This document shows, one piece after another, positions 18,208 through 27,642 of a DNA stretch of 64,000 nt. The position numbers and the translations under genes were made by a program. The notes below the pieces were generated by a model, which was given only the letters and a program-made list of their open reading frames with translations, did not search any database and was not told the origin of the DNA. The DNA comes from Pseudomonadales bacterium (GTDB taxonomy: Bacteria > Pseudomonadota > Gammaproteobacteria > Pseudomonadales > Porticoccaceae), in NCBI GenBank assembly GCA_024234435.1, contig JACKOF010000001.1, forward strand, positions 1,054,001-1,118,000, written 5' to 3'. Position 1 is the first letter of the stretch. Each line of letters opens with the position of its first letter.

Positions 18208-19062
18208 TCAAGAATAACGCTTAACAATGTCCATTACACGGGAATGATAGCTGCTGCCAAACAGGTTCAGATGGTTAAGTAAATGATAAAGATTGTAGAG
18301 TGGTAACCGTTCCTGCCAGCCTGGATTTAACGGATTGGCTTCAAGGTAGGCCTGATAAAATGATTCGGGGAAACCGCCAAACAGTGTTGTCATGGCAATT
18401 TCGGCTTCGGCCCAGCCCCGGTGCGTGGAGGGGTCAATTAATACAGGCGTGCCTTTGTTGCTGCAGAGGTGATTTCCTGGCCATAAATCGCCATGAATCA
18501 ATGACGGGGCTTGCTCTGGAATCAGGTTTCGGAGCCTGCTGGCCAGATTATCGATGAGCCTCCGGTCATCAGTGCTTAACAAGCCTTTACGCAACGACAG
18601 GTCGGCCTGAAACCCTATCCGTTGCTTGGCGAAGAACTCATGACCAGAGCTGGTAATAGTATTGATCTGAGGTGTTTTGCCACAATAGTTATTCACTTCA
18701 AAACCAAAATCGGGCTGCGGTATCCGGTGTAACCGCCCAAGCTGTCGGGCAAACAGTTCCCAGAAAGCAGTGGTAGGCGGTGATGTTTCGATATATTCCA
18801 ATATCAGCCACTCTGTCCCTGCAGCAATTACTGCCGGGGTGGCAATTTCTCCGGTGTCTCCGAGGGCCGCCAGACCTATTGCTTCGGTAGAGAACATATT
18901 CTGAGGTGCATCAGGCAGTGATTTAACAAAAAATGTACCCTTGGCGACTGTTTTCAAAATAAAACTGCGGGTTATATCACCACCATTAACCGGTATCAGT
19001 TTTGTTATCTGGTCATCAAGGAGGTGTTCTATTTCAGCTCTCATATTGTTAGGACGTGGCAT
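18208..19062 (-). CDS. Fructosamine kinase family protein
   Basis: A 284-residue kinase of the FN3K/YniA family, which phosphorylates ketoamine adducts on glycated amines so that they fall apart. Key motifs are GGDITRSFILK (nucleotide loop), FVKSLPDAPQNMFSTEAIGL, ILEYIE, SLIHGDLWPGNHL (catalytic loop) and LIDPSTHRGWAEAEIAMT. Possible starts are 19101, 19062 and 19044; 19062 gives the usual length. Linkage to a sugar dehydrogenase suggests sugar or glycation handling. Confidence 0.88.
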   Translation of the reverse strand: MPRPNNMRAEIEHLLDDQITKLIPVNGGDITRSFILKTVAKGTFFVKSLPDAPQNMFSTEAIGLAALGDTGEIATPAVIAAGTEWLILEYIETSPPTTAFWELFARQLGRLHRIPQPDFGFEVNNYCGKTPQINTITSSGHEFFAKQRIGFQADLSLRKGLLSTDDRRLIDNLASRLRNLIPEQAPSLIHGDLWPGNHLCSNKGTPVLIDPSTHRGWAEAEIAMTTLFGGFPESFYQAYLEANPLNPGWQERLPLYNLYHLLNHLNLFGSSYHSRVMDIVKRYS

Positions 19063-19143
19063 ATTAAACGACCGTTCCTGCTGGTTTTTCGTCAACTGCA
19101 TCAGTCTATTTTCTCAAGTGTTGTGTTACATTAGCCTTTCACT

Positions 19144-20085
19144 TTGGATTACGACAGGCCAGATAATTCATTGAATAACAGTGTTCAACAGGATACACCC
19201 GAAAAGCTGGTGATTGCGATTTCCTCCAGAGCGTTGTTTGATCTGGACGAGAGTCACCGAGTGTTTGAATCCGAAGGGCTTGGTGCCTACGCCCGCTATC
19301 AGATTGAGCATGAAGACGAACCGCTGTTGCCGGGTGAAGCGTTTCCTCTGGTCAAAAAGCTCCTGAGAATCAATGAAAAACTCGGTAGTGACCGGGTGGA
19401 AGTGATCCTGCTTTCCCGAAACTCGGCTGATACCGGCCTGCGGGTGTTTAACTCCATTGCTCACCATAAGTTGAATATCACCCGGGCTGCTTTTTGTGGA
19501 GGAGAAAGTCCTTACCGCTATGTTTCCGCTTTCGGCTGCCAGTTGTTTCTTTCTACTCATGCAGAGGATGTCAGAAGCGCTCTCGATAGCGGCGTTGCGG
19601 CGGCAACATTAATCGCAACTGGCGGTAAGCACCAGCACGAAAATGAAGAGCTTCGGGTAGCTTTTGATGGTGATGCGGTGCTGTTCTCGGATGAATCCGA
19701 GCGAATTTACAAGCAGCAGGGGCTGGCGGCGTTCACCGAGAATGAAAGGGCAGAGGCGGGACGTCCATTACAGGCTGGCCCCTTTAAGCGTTTTCTCGAA
19801 TCCTTGCACCGCCTGCAATCCGAGTTCCCGCCCAACGAATGTCCTATTCGCACTGCACTGGTAACTGCGCGCTCTGCACCAGCACATGAACGGGTGGTCC
19901 GAACCTTGAGGGAATGGGGGGTTCGAATTGATGAGTCATTATTTCTGGGCGGCTGGAGTAAAGGCAATTTTTTGAAAGCCTATGGGGCTGATGTGTTTTT
20001 TGACGATCAACAGGTCCATTGCCAGTCTGCCAGCAGTCACGTAGCGACAGGTCATGTCCCTCACGGTGTTGCTAACGAACCCTGA
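19144..20085 (+). CDS. 5'-nucleotidase (cN-I family)
   Basis: A 313-residue protein of the cytosolic 5'-nucleotidase I family, which dephosphorylates nucleoside monophosphates. It contains LVIAISSRALFDLDESHRVF (nucleophile region), EVILLSRNSADTGLRVFNSI, AFCGGESP, VAFDGDAVLFSDESERIY and LFLGGWSKGNFLKAYGADVFFDD. No ATG start fits, and TTG at 19144 or 19171 must serve. It runs divergently from the fructosamine kinase gene. Confidence 0.85.
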   Translation: MDYDRPDNSLNNSVQQDTPEKLVIAISSRALFDLDESHRVFESEGLGAYARYQIEHEDEPLLPGEAFPLVKKLLRINEKLGSDRVEVILLSRNSADTGLRVFNSIAHHKLNITRAAFCGGESPYRYVSAFGCQLFLSTHAEDVRSALDSGVAAATLIATGGKHQHENEELRVAFDGDAVLFSDESERIYKQQGLAAFTENERAEAGRPLQAGPFKRFLESLHRLQSEFPPNECPIRTALVTARSAPAHERVVRTLREWGVRIDESLFLGGWSKGNFLKAYGADVFFDDQQVHCQSASSHVATGHVPHGVANEP

Positions 20086-20254
20086 TCTCATTTCTGATAA
20101 TCAGACGGATTTCTTTATCGGGGCTGGTTTGCATCTGACCAGAATTGATCTATGCTGCTATCTATTCTAAAGAGGAATACAATACTTTCTTCTTATACCA
20201 TTGTGTTCTAGATTTTGTTGAAGATTAAACGTTGACATCTGTAAGGGTATAGCC

Positions 20255-21229
20255 ATGAAACTCCAGCAGCTTCGCTATATTTGGGAAGTCGCCCATCACG
20301 ACTTGAACGTATCGGCTACCGCTCAAAGCCTTTATACATCGCAGCCAGGCATCAGCAAGCAGATTCGATTACTGGAAGATGAACTGGGTGTGGAAATTTT
20401 TTCCCGCAGCGGCAAACATCTCACTCGAATCACGCCTGCCGGTGAAGATATTCTGAAAATTGCCGGTGAAATTATGGGCAAAGTCGAGAATGTTAAACGT
20501 CTGGCACAGGAACACAAGGATCCCAAGCAGGGCAGCCTCTCCGTAGCAACCACCCATACTCAGGCGCGCTATGCGCTGCCTCCAGTGATAGCGGCATTCA
20601 TTGAAAAATACCCCGACGTAAAACTTCATATGCATCAGGGTACCCCGATACAGATTTCTGAGAAAGCGGCTGAAGGCGGTGTGGATTTTGCGATTGCGAC
20701 GGAAGCGCTCGATCTTTTCAGCGATCTCCTGATGATGCCCTGTTATGACTGGAACCGCTGTATCCTGGTACCAAGAAATCACCCCCTGACGCAGGTTTCC
20801 GGGTTGACACTGGAAGATGTGGCGTCACACCCTATTGTGACCTATGTGTTTGGTTTTACTGGTCGCTCAAAACTTGACGAAGCTTTTACCGATAAAGGAT
20901 TAAATGCGAATGTCGTGTTTACAGCTACCGATGCCGATGTGATTAAAACCTATGTTCGCCTTGGGCTCGGGATCGGTATTGTGGCAAAAATGGCACATGA
21001 TCCCGTTACTGATCAGGACCTGGTCGCTCTTGATGCTAAACACCTGTTTAAAACCAGCACAACCAAGATCGGCTTTCGTCGCGGTACTTATCTTCGCTCT
21101 TATATGTATGACTTTATGGAGCTGTTTGCGCCTCATCTGACACGCGATGTGGTTGACGAGGCCTGTACGCTGACCTGCAAGGATGAACTCGACGCGTTTT
21201 TCGCTGATATTGTTCTCCCCGAGTACTAA
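20255..21229 (+). CDS. cysB: LysR-type regulator CysB
   Basis: A 324-residue regulator of sulfur assimilation. The N-terminal helix-turn-helix MKLQQLRYIWEVAHHDLNVS through TSQPGISKQIRLLEDELG is near-identical to CysB of other gammaproteobacteria. TTHTQARYALP forms part of the inducer pocket for N-acetylserine or sulfate. It is a single gene with a 169-bp leader region; no cys biosynthetic genes adjoin it except the cysG start at the far right of the window. Confidence 0.95.
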   Translation: MKLQQLRYIWEVAHHDLNVSATAQSLYTSQPGISKQIRLLEDELGVEIFSRSGKHLTRITPAGEDILKIAGEIMGKVENVKRLAQEHKDPKQGSLSVATTHTQARYALPPVIAAFIEKYPDVKLHMHQGTPIQISEKAAEGGVDFAIATEALDLFSDLLMMPCYDWNRCILVPRNHPLTQVSGLTLEDVASHPIVTYVFGFTGRSKLDEAFTDKGLNANVVFTATDADVIKTYVRLGLGIGIVAKMAHDPVTDQDLVALDAKHLFKTSTTKIGFRRGTYLRSYMYDFMELFAPHLTRDVVDEACTLTCKDELDAFFADIVLPEY

Positions 21230-21375
21230 CTCTTCAACCCGGAAATACTTACTCACCCCTTTAAAACGACAAACCTCCGTGCTATAGATAGCTGCATGAC
21301 TATGGCTTATACCGATGGCCTCTGCTAAAGTGCGGCGCTTTCAATTTCTCAATAATCTGCCCGAGGATAGCTGCT

Positions 21376-21993
21376 GTGGAAATCGCTTGCCTGGATCTTG
21401 AAGGGGTGTTGGTTCCAGAAATCTGGATCGCCTTTGCCGAAAAAACCGGTATCGAGGCACTGAAAAGAACGACTCGCGATGAACCTGATTACGATGTTCT
21501 TATGAAGTATCGGCTCGATATATTGGAACAAAACAATCTCGGCTTGAATGAAATTCAAGAAGTAATTTCCACATTGGAACCGTTACCAGGTGCCCGCGAC
21601 TTTATCGACTGGCTGAGAGAGCGTTTTCAGGTTGTTATTTTGTCGGATACTTTCTACGAATTTGCACAACCTTTAATGCGGCAATTGGGTTTCCCAACCT
21701 TGTTATGCCACAAGCTGGAAGTTGATGAGACAGGCAAGGTTACCGACTACAAACTGCGCCAGGCAAACCCGAAGCGCCAGGCAATCGTTGGCTTTAAAAG
21801 TATGTATTACCGCACTATTGCGGCGGGTGATTCTTATAATGACACGACTATGCTGGCAGAAGCTGACCGAGGCATTCTTTTCCATGCGCCACAAAACGTC
21901 ATTGACGAATTCCCCCAGTTTCCAGCCGTACAGAATTTTGATGACCTCAAAAAAGAATTCCTCAAAGCCAGCAACAGAGATTTATCACTCTAA
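21376..21993 (+). CDS. thrH: Phosphoserine phosphatase / homoserine phosphotransferase ThrH
   Basis: A 205-residue HAD-superfamily enzyme that matches Pseudomonas ThrH along its whole length. MEIACLDLEGVLVPEIW holds the nucleophile Asp7, VILSDTFYEF holds motif II, and AAGDSYNDTTML holds motif IV. ThrH dephosphorylates phosphoserine and can transfer the phosphate to homoserine. The start is GTG (21376), preceded by GAGGATAGCTGCT. Confidence 0.95.
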   Translation: MEIACLDLEGVLVPEIWIAFAEKTGIEALKRTTRDEPDYDVLMKYRLDILEQNNLGLNEIQEVISTLEPLPGARDFIDWLRERFQVVILSDTFYEFAQPLMRQLGFPTLLCHKLEVDETGKVTDYKLRQANPKRQAIVGFKSMYYRTIAAGDSYNDTTMLAEADRGILFHAPQNVIDEFPQFPAVQNFDDLKKEFLKASNRDLSL

Positions 21994-22064
21994 GTTTGGT
22001 TTACCGATAGTGGGTATGAGGCGGATAGCCTGATAGGGCACGGAGCAGTCGGCGTACTTTCTTT

Positions 22065-23432
22065 CTAGAGCGCCTTCATCAACACGTGAATCTTGGCTAG
22101 CAGCTCCTGATATTCATCATCGGGGCTGGAGTCTGCCACTATGCCGCCCCCCCCCCAACAGTTGAGAGTATGACCATCAGCCAACATGGTTCGAATAGCG
22201 ATATTGGTGTCCATGCGTCCAGTGGTGCTGACATAACCAATACTGCCGCAATAGAGGTTTCTTCGGCAATTTTCCAGTTCATCGATAATTTCCATGGCCC
22301 GTTTCTTTGGGGCTCCGGTAATAGAACCGCCAGGGAAGCAGCCCCTCAGCAATGACAGTGGCGTCTCGCCATCGCTCAGTTTCGCGGTCACGGTGCTAAC
22401 CAGATGGTGAACGTTGGCAAAACTTTCCAGCGCAAATAACTTTGGTACGCGAATAGAACCGGGATCACAACTTTTCCCCAAATCGTTTCTCAGCAGATCG
22501 ACAATCATCAGATTCTCAGCCCGGTTTTTTTTGCAGTTCATCAATTCAATGGCGTTCTGATTATCTATTTCGAGTGTGGTGCCACGTTTCACGGTGCCTT
22601 TAATGGGTTTTGTTTCCACCTGATTCATAGAGGATTTCAAAAAGCGTTCCGGTGAAAGGCTAAGTACGGCCTTGTCATTCCACTCGATATAGGCGCTATA
22701 AGGTGACGGCAGGGCACGGCGCAACTGTTTATAGGCTTGCCAACTGTCTCCTTTGAATGTGGCAGAGAAGTGAGTGGCCAGATTGACCTGATAACAATCG
22801 CCCGCATGGATGTAATGCTGTATTTTGGTGACGGCTTCAGCATGTTGCTGTTTCGATGAAGATTCTCTGAAAGGGGAACAAAGTTCGAAGTTATGGTCTG
22901 GTTCGGGTGCGGTGCTATTGAGACATTGAGAGACCGATTTTTTTAGTGATGGCGGGCAGGCCGGGTGAAAGAACAGCCAGGCTTTCTGTGCGGAATGATT
23001 CAGCACCAAGGCCCAGACATATTGGCCCATTCGCATATCGGGGATAGAGCAAACGCTTGGGTTTTTATCGGGAATATTTTCAATCCGTCGGCCCAGATCA
23101 TAACCCCAGAAACCGATGATGCCTCCAGTAAAGGGCTGGTTATTGAATTCATCCGGTGCTGCTTCAAGCTCCTGCCAAAGGGCTTCCGAGAGGGTAAAGG
23201 GGTCTTCGTGGCTAACGGAGGTAGCGTTGTCCTCAATGATGGAAGTTATGCTGCCGCAAGTTTCCAGGACTTTAAGCGGTGCGGCAGAAATAATATCAAA
23301 ACGGCCTTGCAAACTGCGCGGTTTTCCGCTGTCCAGCCAGACAGGGTTCTCGAGCGAGCGAACACGTTCAAAAAGCGGTTCTGCATCGGTGGTATAAGGG
23401 AAATCGACAACTTCAAAGGCGTTATTCTGCAT
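22065..23432 (-). CDS. pabB: Aminodeoxychorismate synthase component I
   Basis: A 455-residue chorismate-binding enzyme that makes 4-amino-4-deoxychorismate with the PabA glutaminase. The C-terminal domain shows SPERFLK, ETKPIKGT, NLMIVDLLRNDLG, FANVHHLVSTV, CFPGGSITGAPKKRAMEII and YCGSIGYV. The conserved CWGGGGIVAD is encoded by a run of ten G on the coding strand (22147-22156 as C), a possible slippage site. It converges with thrH. Confidence 0.95.
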   Translation of the reverse strand: MQNNAFEVVDFPYTTDAEPLFERVRSLENPVWLDSGKPRSLQGRFDIISAAPLKVLETCGSITSIIEDNATSVSHEDPFTLSEALWQELEAAPDEFNNQPFTGGIIGFWGYDLGRRIENIPDKNPSVCSIPDMRMGQYVWALVLNHSAQKAWLFFHPACPPSLKKSVSQCLNSTAPEPDHNFELCSPFRESSSKQQHAEAVTKIQHYIHAGDCYQVNLATHFSATFKGDSWQAYKQLRRALPSPYSAYIEWNDKAVLSLSPERFLKSSMNQVETKPIKGTVKRGTTLEIDNQNAIELMNCKKNRAENLMIVDLLRNDLGKSCDPGSIRVPKLFALESFANVHHLVSTVTAKLSDGETPLSLLRGCFPGGSITGAPKKRAMEIIDELENCRRNLYCGSIGYVSTTGRMDTNIAIRTMLADGHTLNCWGGGGIVADSSPDDEYQELLAKIHVLMKAL

Positions 23433-23510
23433 GGTGTGCTAGGTTATGGCCTCTTTAAGGGAAAGGCAATCAGCATTAACCAAAATCATTGTTGCGAGGG
23501 AAGAATCGGC

Positions 23511-23858
23511 ATGGCAATCTATCCTGATGAGAAGCGCGCAATGTCATTTTTAGCCTTGGAGTCTGTCGCCAATATCAACGAAGGATATTCGCGATGTTTT
23601 AAAGTTGCCAGGCAGCAGCTGCTGTTGGTACATAGTGGTGGTGTAACAAAACTGATACCTGCCCAATGTCCTCATGAGAACTATTCTCTAAAAAAGGCAA
23701 CGCTCGACAACGGTAAAATCCGGTGCCGTAAACACGGCATTGCTTTTTGTCTGGATACCGGTCAAGCCGTTGGTGGCGAAGTTGTTGCTTCAGTTCCCGG
23801 TTTACAGCCAATAACACTGATCGAGCAGAACGGTTATCTCGGCGTTCTGACGGATTAA
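23511..23858 (+). CDS. Rieske [2Fe-2S] domain protein
   Basis: A 115-residue protein that is a single Rieske domain. CPHENYSLKKA supplies the first Cys-x-His and CRKHGIAFCLDTG supplies the second Cys-x2-His, which bind the 2Fe-2S cluster. It resembles small ferredoxin-like Rieske proteins such as NirD, so electron transfer is likely, but the partner is unknown. The start at 23511 is chosen for GAGGGAAG just upstream; the frame stays open far upstream only as a shadow of pabB. rraA follows after 25 bases. Confidence 0.82.
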   Translation: MAIYPDEKRAMSFLALESVANINEGYSRCFKVARQQLLLVHSGGVTKLIPAQCPHENYSLKKATLDNGKIRCRKHGIAFCLDTGQAVGGEVVASVPGLQPITLIEQNGYLGVLTD

Positions 23859-23883
23859 CACATTTAAAATAAAAGGAATCTTT

Positions 23884-24378
23884 ATGTCTGCAAATAATAT
23901 TTCTACGCCTGATTTATGCGACGATCATCCCGATTTGGTTCGGGTTCTGGAGCCAATGATGGTCAATTTTGGCGGCAGGGAGTCTTTCGGTGGAGAGATA
24001 GTGACGATCAAGTGTCATGAAGATAATTCGCTGGTTAAAGAAAATGCAGCCAGGCCGGGGAGCGGTAAGGTTATGGTTGTGGATGGCGGTGGTTCACTGC
24101 GCAGGGCATTACTCGGTGATATGATTGCAGAAAATGCAGTGGCTAACGGCTGGGAAGGTTTTGTTATTTTTGGCTGCATTCGCGACGTGGATGCTATCGC
24201 AGAACTTGATCTTGGTGTGCAGGCTCTCGCTTCCATCCCACTAAAAACTGACAAGCGAGGTATAGGTGATTTGAACGTTCCGGTTACTTTTGGTGGCATT
24301 ACTTTTTGTCCTGGTGAGTTCATTTATGCGGACAATAACGGCGTAATTGTCACAAAACAGCCATTGACCAATGGTTGA
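23884..24378 (+). CDS. rraA: RraA family protein, regulator of RNase E activity
   Basis: A 164-residue protein matching RraA, which binds the RNase E scaffold and lowers its activity. Seen are TPDLCDDHPD at the N-terminus, GKVMVVDGGGSLRRALLGD, EGFVIFGCIRDVD and GEFIYADNNGVIV. The GGGSLRRALLGD and GCIRDVD segments form the family's ring-shaped core. Related proteins are aldolases, but this length and sequence are those of RraA. It follows the Rieske gene closely. Confidence 0.92.
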   Translation: MSANNISTPDLCDDHPDLVRVLEPMMVNFGGRESFGGEIVTIKCHEDNSLVKENAARPGSGKVMVVDGGGSLRRALLGDMIAENAVANGWEGFVIFGCIRDVDAIAELDLGVQALASIPLKTDKRGIGDLNVPVTFGGITFCPGEFIYADNNGVIVTKQPLTNG

Positions 24379-24540
24379 AGGCGTATATAATCGGAGAGAG
24401 CTAGAAAGTACGACCTATGATTTATGCACCATTTCGATAATATTTGTAGTATTTCGGCCTGTTTCCATAAGTAATAGCAACACTTCCAGCTACAACCGCC
24501 TGTAAAGGCAACAATTACTCATGTTACACAGGATATAGTT

Positions 24541-24747
24541 ATGGCTACAGTTACTGGCACCGTTAAGTGGTTCAACGAAGCAAAAGGCTTTGGTTTTATT
24601 GAGCAAGAGTCTGGCCCAGACGTTTTCGCTCACTTCAGCGCTATTCAAGGCGATGGCTTCAAAACGTTGAAAGAAGGTCAAAAAGTTGAGTTCACCGTAA
24701 CTCAAGGACAGAAAGGACCTCAAGCTGAAAACATCGTTGGACTCTAA
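24541..24747 (+). CDS. CspA-family cold-shock protein
   Basis: A 68-residue OB-fold protein that binds single-stranded RNA and DNA. RNP1 KGFGFIEQ and RNP2 VFAHFSAI are intact. The start follows AGGATATAGTT. A leader of up to 160 bases separates it from rraA, as expected for cold-shock mRNAs, whose long 5' leader controls translation. A second, longer Csp (CspD-like) is at 50.8 kb. Confidence 0.95.
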   Translation: MATVTGTVKWFNEAKGFGFIEQESGPDVFAHFSAIQGDGFKTLKEGQKVEFTVTQGQKGPQAENIVGL

Positions 24748-24769
24748 TTACTTAGTGTTCTGACAAAAA

Positions 24770-24797
24770 GGCGAAGCTTAACGGCTTCGCCTTTTTT
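24770..24797 (+). terminator. Rho-independent terminator after the cold-shock gene
   Basis: GGCGAAGC pairs with GCTTCGCC around TTAACG and is followed by six T, 22 bases after the stop codon. Confidence 0.92.
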
Positions 24798-24870
24798 AAT
24801 GTCTTTTATTTATAGCTCTGTGTAAATGAAAGCTCTTAAAAATATAATTCTGTACAAACAGTTAGCCCAC

Positions 24871-24896
24871 AAAAAAACCCGCCGAAGCGGGTTTTT
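24871..24896 (-). terminator. Terminator after aceA
   Basis: AAACCCGC and GCGGGTTT form a perfect stem around CGAA, flanked by A and T runs, so it can act in both directions. It lies 20 bases beyond the aceA stop on the minus strand, where the A-run at 24871-24876 becomes the U-tract. Confidence 0.88.
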
Positions 24897-24915
24897 GTTT
24901 AACATCAGGAACCGT

Positions 24916-26514
24916 TTAGCCGAACTGGTTCATGGTGTTGTCTTTACCTGAGGCTTTCAGTGCTGCTTCACCGGCAAAGTATTCTTTGTGATCATCACCA
25001 ATGTCCGAACCGGCCATGTTCTGATGCTTAACACAAGCAATACCCTGGCGGATTTCTTTACGCTGTACACCGGCAACGTAGCCCAGCATACCCTGCTCTC
25101 CGAAGTATTCCTTCGCCAGATTGTCGGTAGACAATGCAGCGGTGTGGTAAGTCGGCAACGTAATCAGGTGATGGAAGATACCGGCTTCACGGGCTGCATC
25201 AGCCTGGAAGGTGCGAATCTTGTCATCAGCCGCAGCAGCCAGCTCACTAGTGTCGTAATCAGCACTCATCAACGCCTCGCGATCGTAAGCAGAAACGTCT
25301 TTACCTTCTTCAGCCCAGGCATCAAACACCTGCTGACGGAAATTCAGTGTCCAGTTGAAGGATGGGCTGTTGTTATAAACCAGCTTCGCATTCGGAATCA
25401 CTTCGCGAATACGGTTAACCATGCCGCCGATCTGACCAACGTGAGGCTTTTCGGTTTCAATCCACAACAGGTCTGCGCCGTTTTGCAAAGAAGTGATGCA
25501 ATCCAGCACACAGCGGTCTTCACCTGTACCTGCGCGGAACTGGAACAGGTTAGAAGGCAAGCGCTTAGGGCGCAGTAATTTACCTTCGCGGTTCAAAACA
25601 ACGTCGCCGTTCTTCATATCTTCCGGAGAAACTTCTTCGCAGTCCAGGAAGCTGTTGTACTGATCACCCAAATCACCCGGCTCTTTCGTCACGGCGATTT
25701 GCTTGGTCAGGCCAGCACCCAGGGAGTCCGTACGGGCAACAATAACACCGTTATCCACGCCCAGCTCCAGGAACGCGTAGCGAACGGCGCGGATTTTGGC
25801 CAGGAAGTCTTCGTGAGGTACGGTTACCTTGCCGTCCTGGTGACCACATTGCTTCTCGTCAGAAACCTGGTTTTCAATCTGAATACAGCAAGCACCCGCT
25901 TCAATCATTCTTTTAGCCAGCAGGTAAGTGGCTTCTGCATTACCAAATCCGGCATCGATATCCGCAATGATTGGCACCACATGGGTTACGTGATTGTCGA
26001 TCTGATTCTGAATATCGCGGGCCTTAACTTCGTCACCCGCCTCGCGAGCGTCGTCCAGTGCGCGGAACAAACCACCCAATTCACGAGCGTCTGCCTGACG
26101 CAGGAAGGTGTACAACTCTTCAATCAGAGCCGCAACGGAAGTCTTCTCATGCATAGACTGATCGGGAAGAGGACCAAATGCTGAACGCAATGCAGCAACC
26201 ATCCAGCCAGACAGGTACAGGTAACGGCGATCAGTTTGGCCGTTGAAGTGCTTCTTAATCGAAATCATCTTCTGCTGACCAATAAAACCGTGCCAGCAAC
26301 CCAGAGACTGAGTGTACTGAGAGCTGTCGTTATCGTAACGCTCCATATCAGCACGCATGATATCCGCTGTGTATTTGGCGATATCCAGGCCGGTTTTGAA
26401 TTTATTCTGCGCGCGCATACGAGCTACTGATTCAGGATCGATAGAATCCCAGGAGCTACCGGCTTTCGCTTTGATCGCAGCGACGGCTTCGATGGCGGAT
26501 TGATAGTTTGACAT
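24916..26514 (-). CDS. aceA: Isocitrate lyase
   Basis: A 532-residue enzyme that cleaves isocitrate to succinate and glyoxylate, the first step of the glyoxylate shunt. The catalytic motif KQCGHQDGKVTVPHEDF (near residue 220) is that of the long Pseudomonas-type class; E. coli AceA is shorter and has KKCGH. IADIDAGFGN holds metal ligands. The start at 26514 has GAGG ten bases upstream; the longer frame to 26580 lacks support. It is divergent from a LysR regulator. Confidence 0.96.
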   Translation of the reverse strand: MSNYQSAIEAVAAIKAKAGSSWDSIDPESVARMRAQNKFKTGLDIAKYTADIMRADMERYDNDSSQYTQSLGCWHGFIGQQKMISIKKHFNGQTDRRYLYLSGWMVAALRSAFGPLPDQSMHEKTSVAALIEELYTFLRQADARELGGLFRALDDAREAGDEVKARDIQNQIDNHVTHVVPIIADIDAGFGNAEATYLLAKRMIEAGACCIQIENQVSDEKQCGHQDGKVTVPHEDFLAKIRAVRYAFLELGVDNGVIVARTDSLGAGLTKQIAVTKEPGDLGDQYNSFLDCEEVSPEDMKNGDVVLNREGKLLRPKRLPSNLFQFRAGTGEDRCVLDCITSLQNGADLLWIETEKPHVGQIGGMVNRIREVIPNAKLVYNNSPSFNWTLNFRQQVFDAWAEEGKDVSAYDREALMSADYDTSELAAAADDKIRTFQADAAREAGIFHHLITLPTYHTAALSTDNLAKEYFGEQGMLGYVAGVQRKEIRQGIACVKHQNMAGSDIGDDHKEYFAGEAALKASGKDNTMNQFG

Positions 26515-26587
26515 GGTTAATCCTCTGTTATTCAAACAAACAAGAACAGTCCGTTCTTGAATTGCGTGCATTCTAGCCATTCGACTA

Positions 26588-26602
26588 AGATTTAGCTAAT
26601 CT
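26588..26602. promoter_or_regulatory. LysR-type binding-site candidate between aceA and its divergent regulator
   Basis: AGATTTAGCTAATCT is a perfect 5-bp inverted repeat with a five-base centre and fits the ATT-N5-AAT form of LysR operators. It lies in the 143-bp divergent region, 73 bases from the aceA start. A TTAGCT word recurs upstream of glcB. Confidence 0.5.
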
Positions 26603-26657
26603 ATCGATGTTATACCGGGTATTTTTTTTATGAATAATAGTCTGTAAGATAGCACCC

Positions 26658-27596
26658 ATGAATATTAAAAATATCGACCTTAACCTTCTGGTTTATCTGG
26701 ATGTTTTACTTCAGGAGCGCAATGTCACTCGCGCAGCGGAAACATTGGGTATTAGTCAACCAGCCATGAGCAATGGGTTACGCCGCCTTCGCACACTGTT
26801 TAACGACCCATTACTGGTGCGAACCAGCAATGGCATGACACCCACTGAGCGGGCAGAAGTGCTGCAGCCGGTTATCAGAGAGGTAGTTTCGTCAATTGAG
26901 AAGGCGATCGAACCAGGGCAAAGGTTTGATGCAGCCAGTGCAGACCGGGTTTTCCGGATTTCCGTCAGTGATTACACAGAGTCCACATTGTTGCCTCATT
27001 TGCTGAGGCGGATGCGTTCGGAAGCGCCGAATATCACACTGGATGTGCTAACCCCAAGTGACGTCAGCTATCAGGATGTGGAAAGGGGCAGCGTTGACCT
27101 GGTGATAAACCGCTTCGACGAGCTACCTCAATCGTTTCATCAGGTAACACTGTGGAAAGACAGTTTTTCCTGCCTTATCAGCCACCATAATCCGATCCGC
27201 AATCACTTTAATCTCGACAGTTATCTGGAAGCAGGCCATGTCTGGGTGAACAAAACCGGTATGGGGGTTGGGGTTGGTATGGAGCCCGGCGCCTATCAAC
27301 GACTTGGCTGGGTAGATGAAGCTCTGGCAAAAATAGGTAAAGAGCGCCGTATACGCGTATTTACCCGTCACTACCAGGCAGCCATGCGGTTGGCTGTACT
27401 GCGCGATCTAATTATTACGTTACCCACCAAGGCTGCGAATTTGTTGAAGGATGACCCTACGGTGATTATTTTGCCGCCGCCATTCGAAATCCCCGAAATT
27501 GAACTGACCATGGCCTGGAGCCCTTTGTTACAGCACAACTCGGCGCATCAATGGATTCGGCGACTGATTGCGGATGTTACCCGGGAAATGCTCTGA
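26658..27596 (+). CDS. LysR-family transcriptional regulator
   Basis: A 312-residue regulator with an N-terminal winged helix (NLLVYLDVLLQERNVTRAAE then LGISQPAMSNGLRRLRTLF) and a ligand-binding domain. The N-terminal form resembles the NodD/LeuO-like branch. It lies between and divergent from aceA, and 160 bases upstream of glcB in the same direction, which makes it a likely regulator of the glyoxylate shunt; this is inferred from position only. Confidence 0.88.
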   Translation: MNIKNIDLNLLVYLDVLLQERNVTRAAETLGISQPAMSNGLRRLRTLFNDPLLVRTSNGMTPTERAEVLQPVIREVVSSIEKAIEPGQRFDAASADRVFRISVSDYTESTLLPHLLRRMRSEAPNITLDVLTPSDVSYQDVERGSVDLVINRFDELPQSFHQVTLWKDSFSCLISHHNPIRNHFNLDSYLEAGHVWVNKTGMGVGVGMEPGAYQRLGWVDEALAKIGKERRIRVFTRHYQAAMRLAVLRDLIITLPTKAANLLKDDPTVIILPPPFEIPEIELTMAWSPLLQHNSAHQWIRRLIADVTREML

Positions 27597-27642
27597 TTGT
27601 TGTCTGCTGCTTTCGATCACCTCTTATTCACCAGCTAAATAT

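Noticed and set aside
22965..23510. Long upstream extension of the small Rieske protein
   Set aside because: It is the antisense shadow of pabB; Rieske homology and a ribosome-binding site start at 23511.
24988..26430. Plus-strand ORFs of 64-196 residues across aceA
   Set aside because: They are antisense shadows of a strongly supported gene, without ribosome-binding sites or domains.
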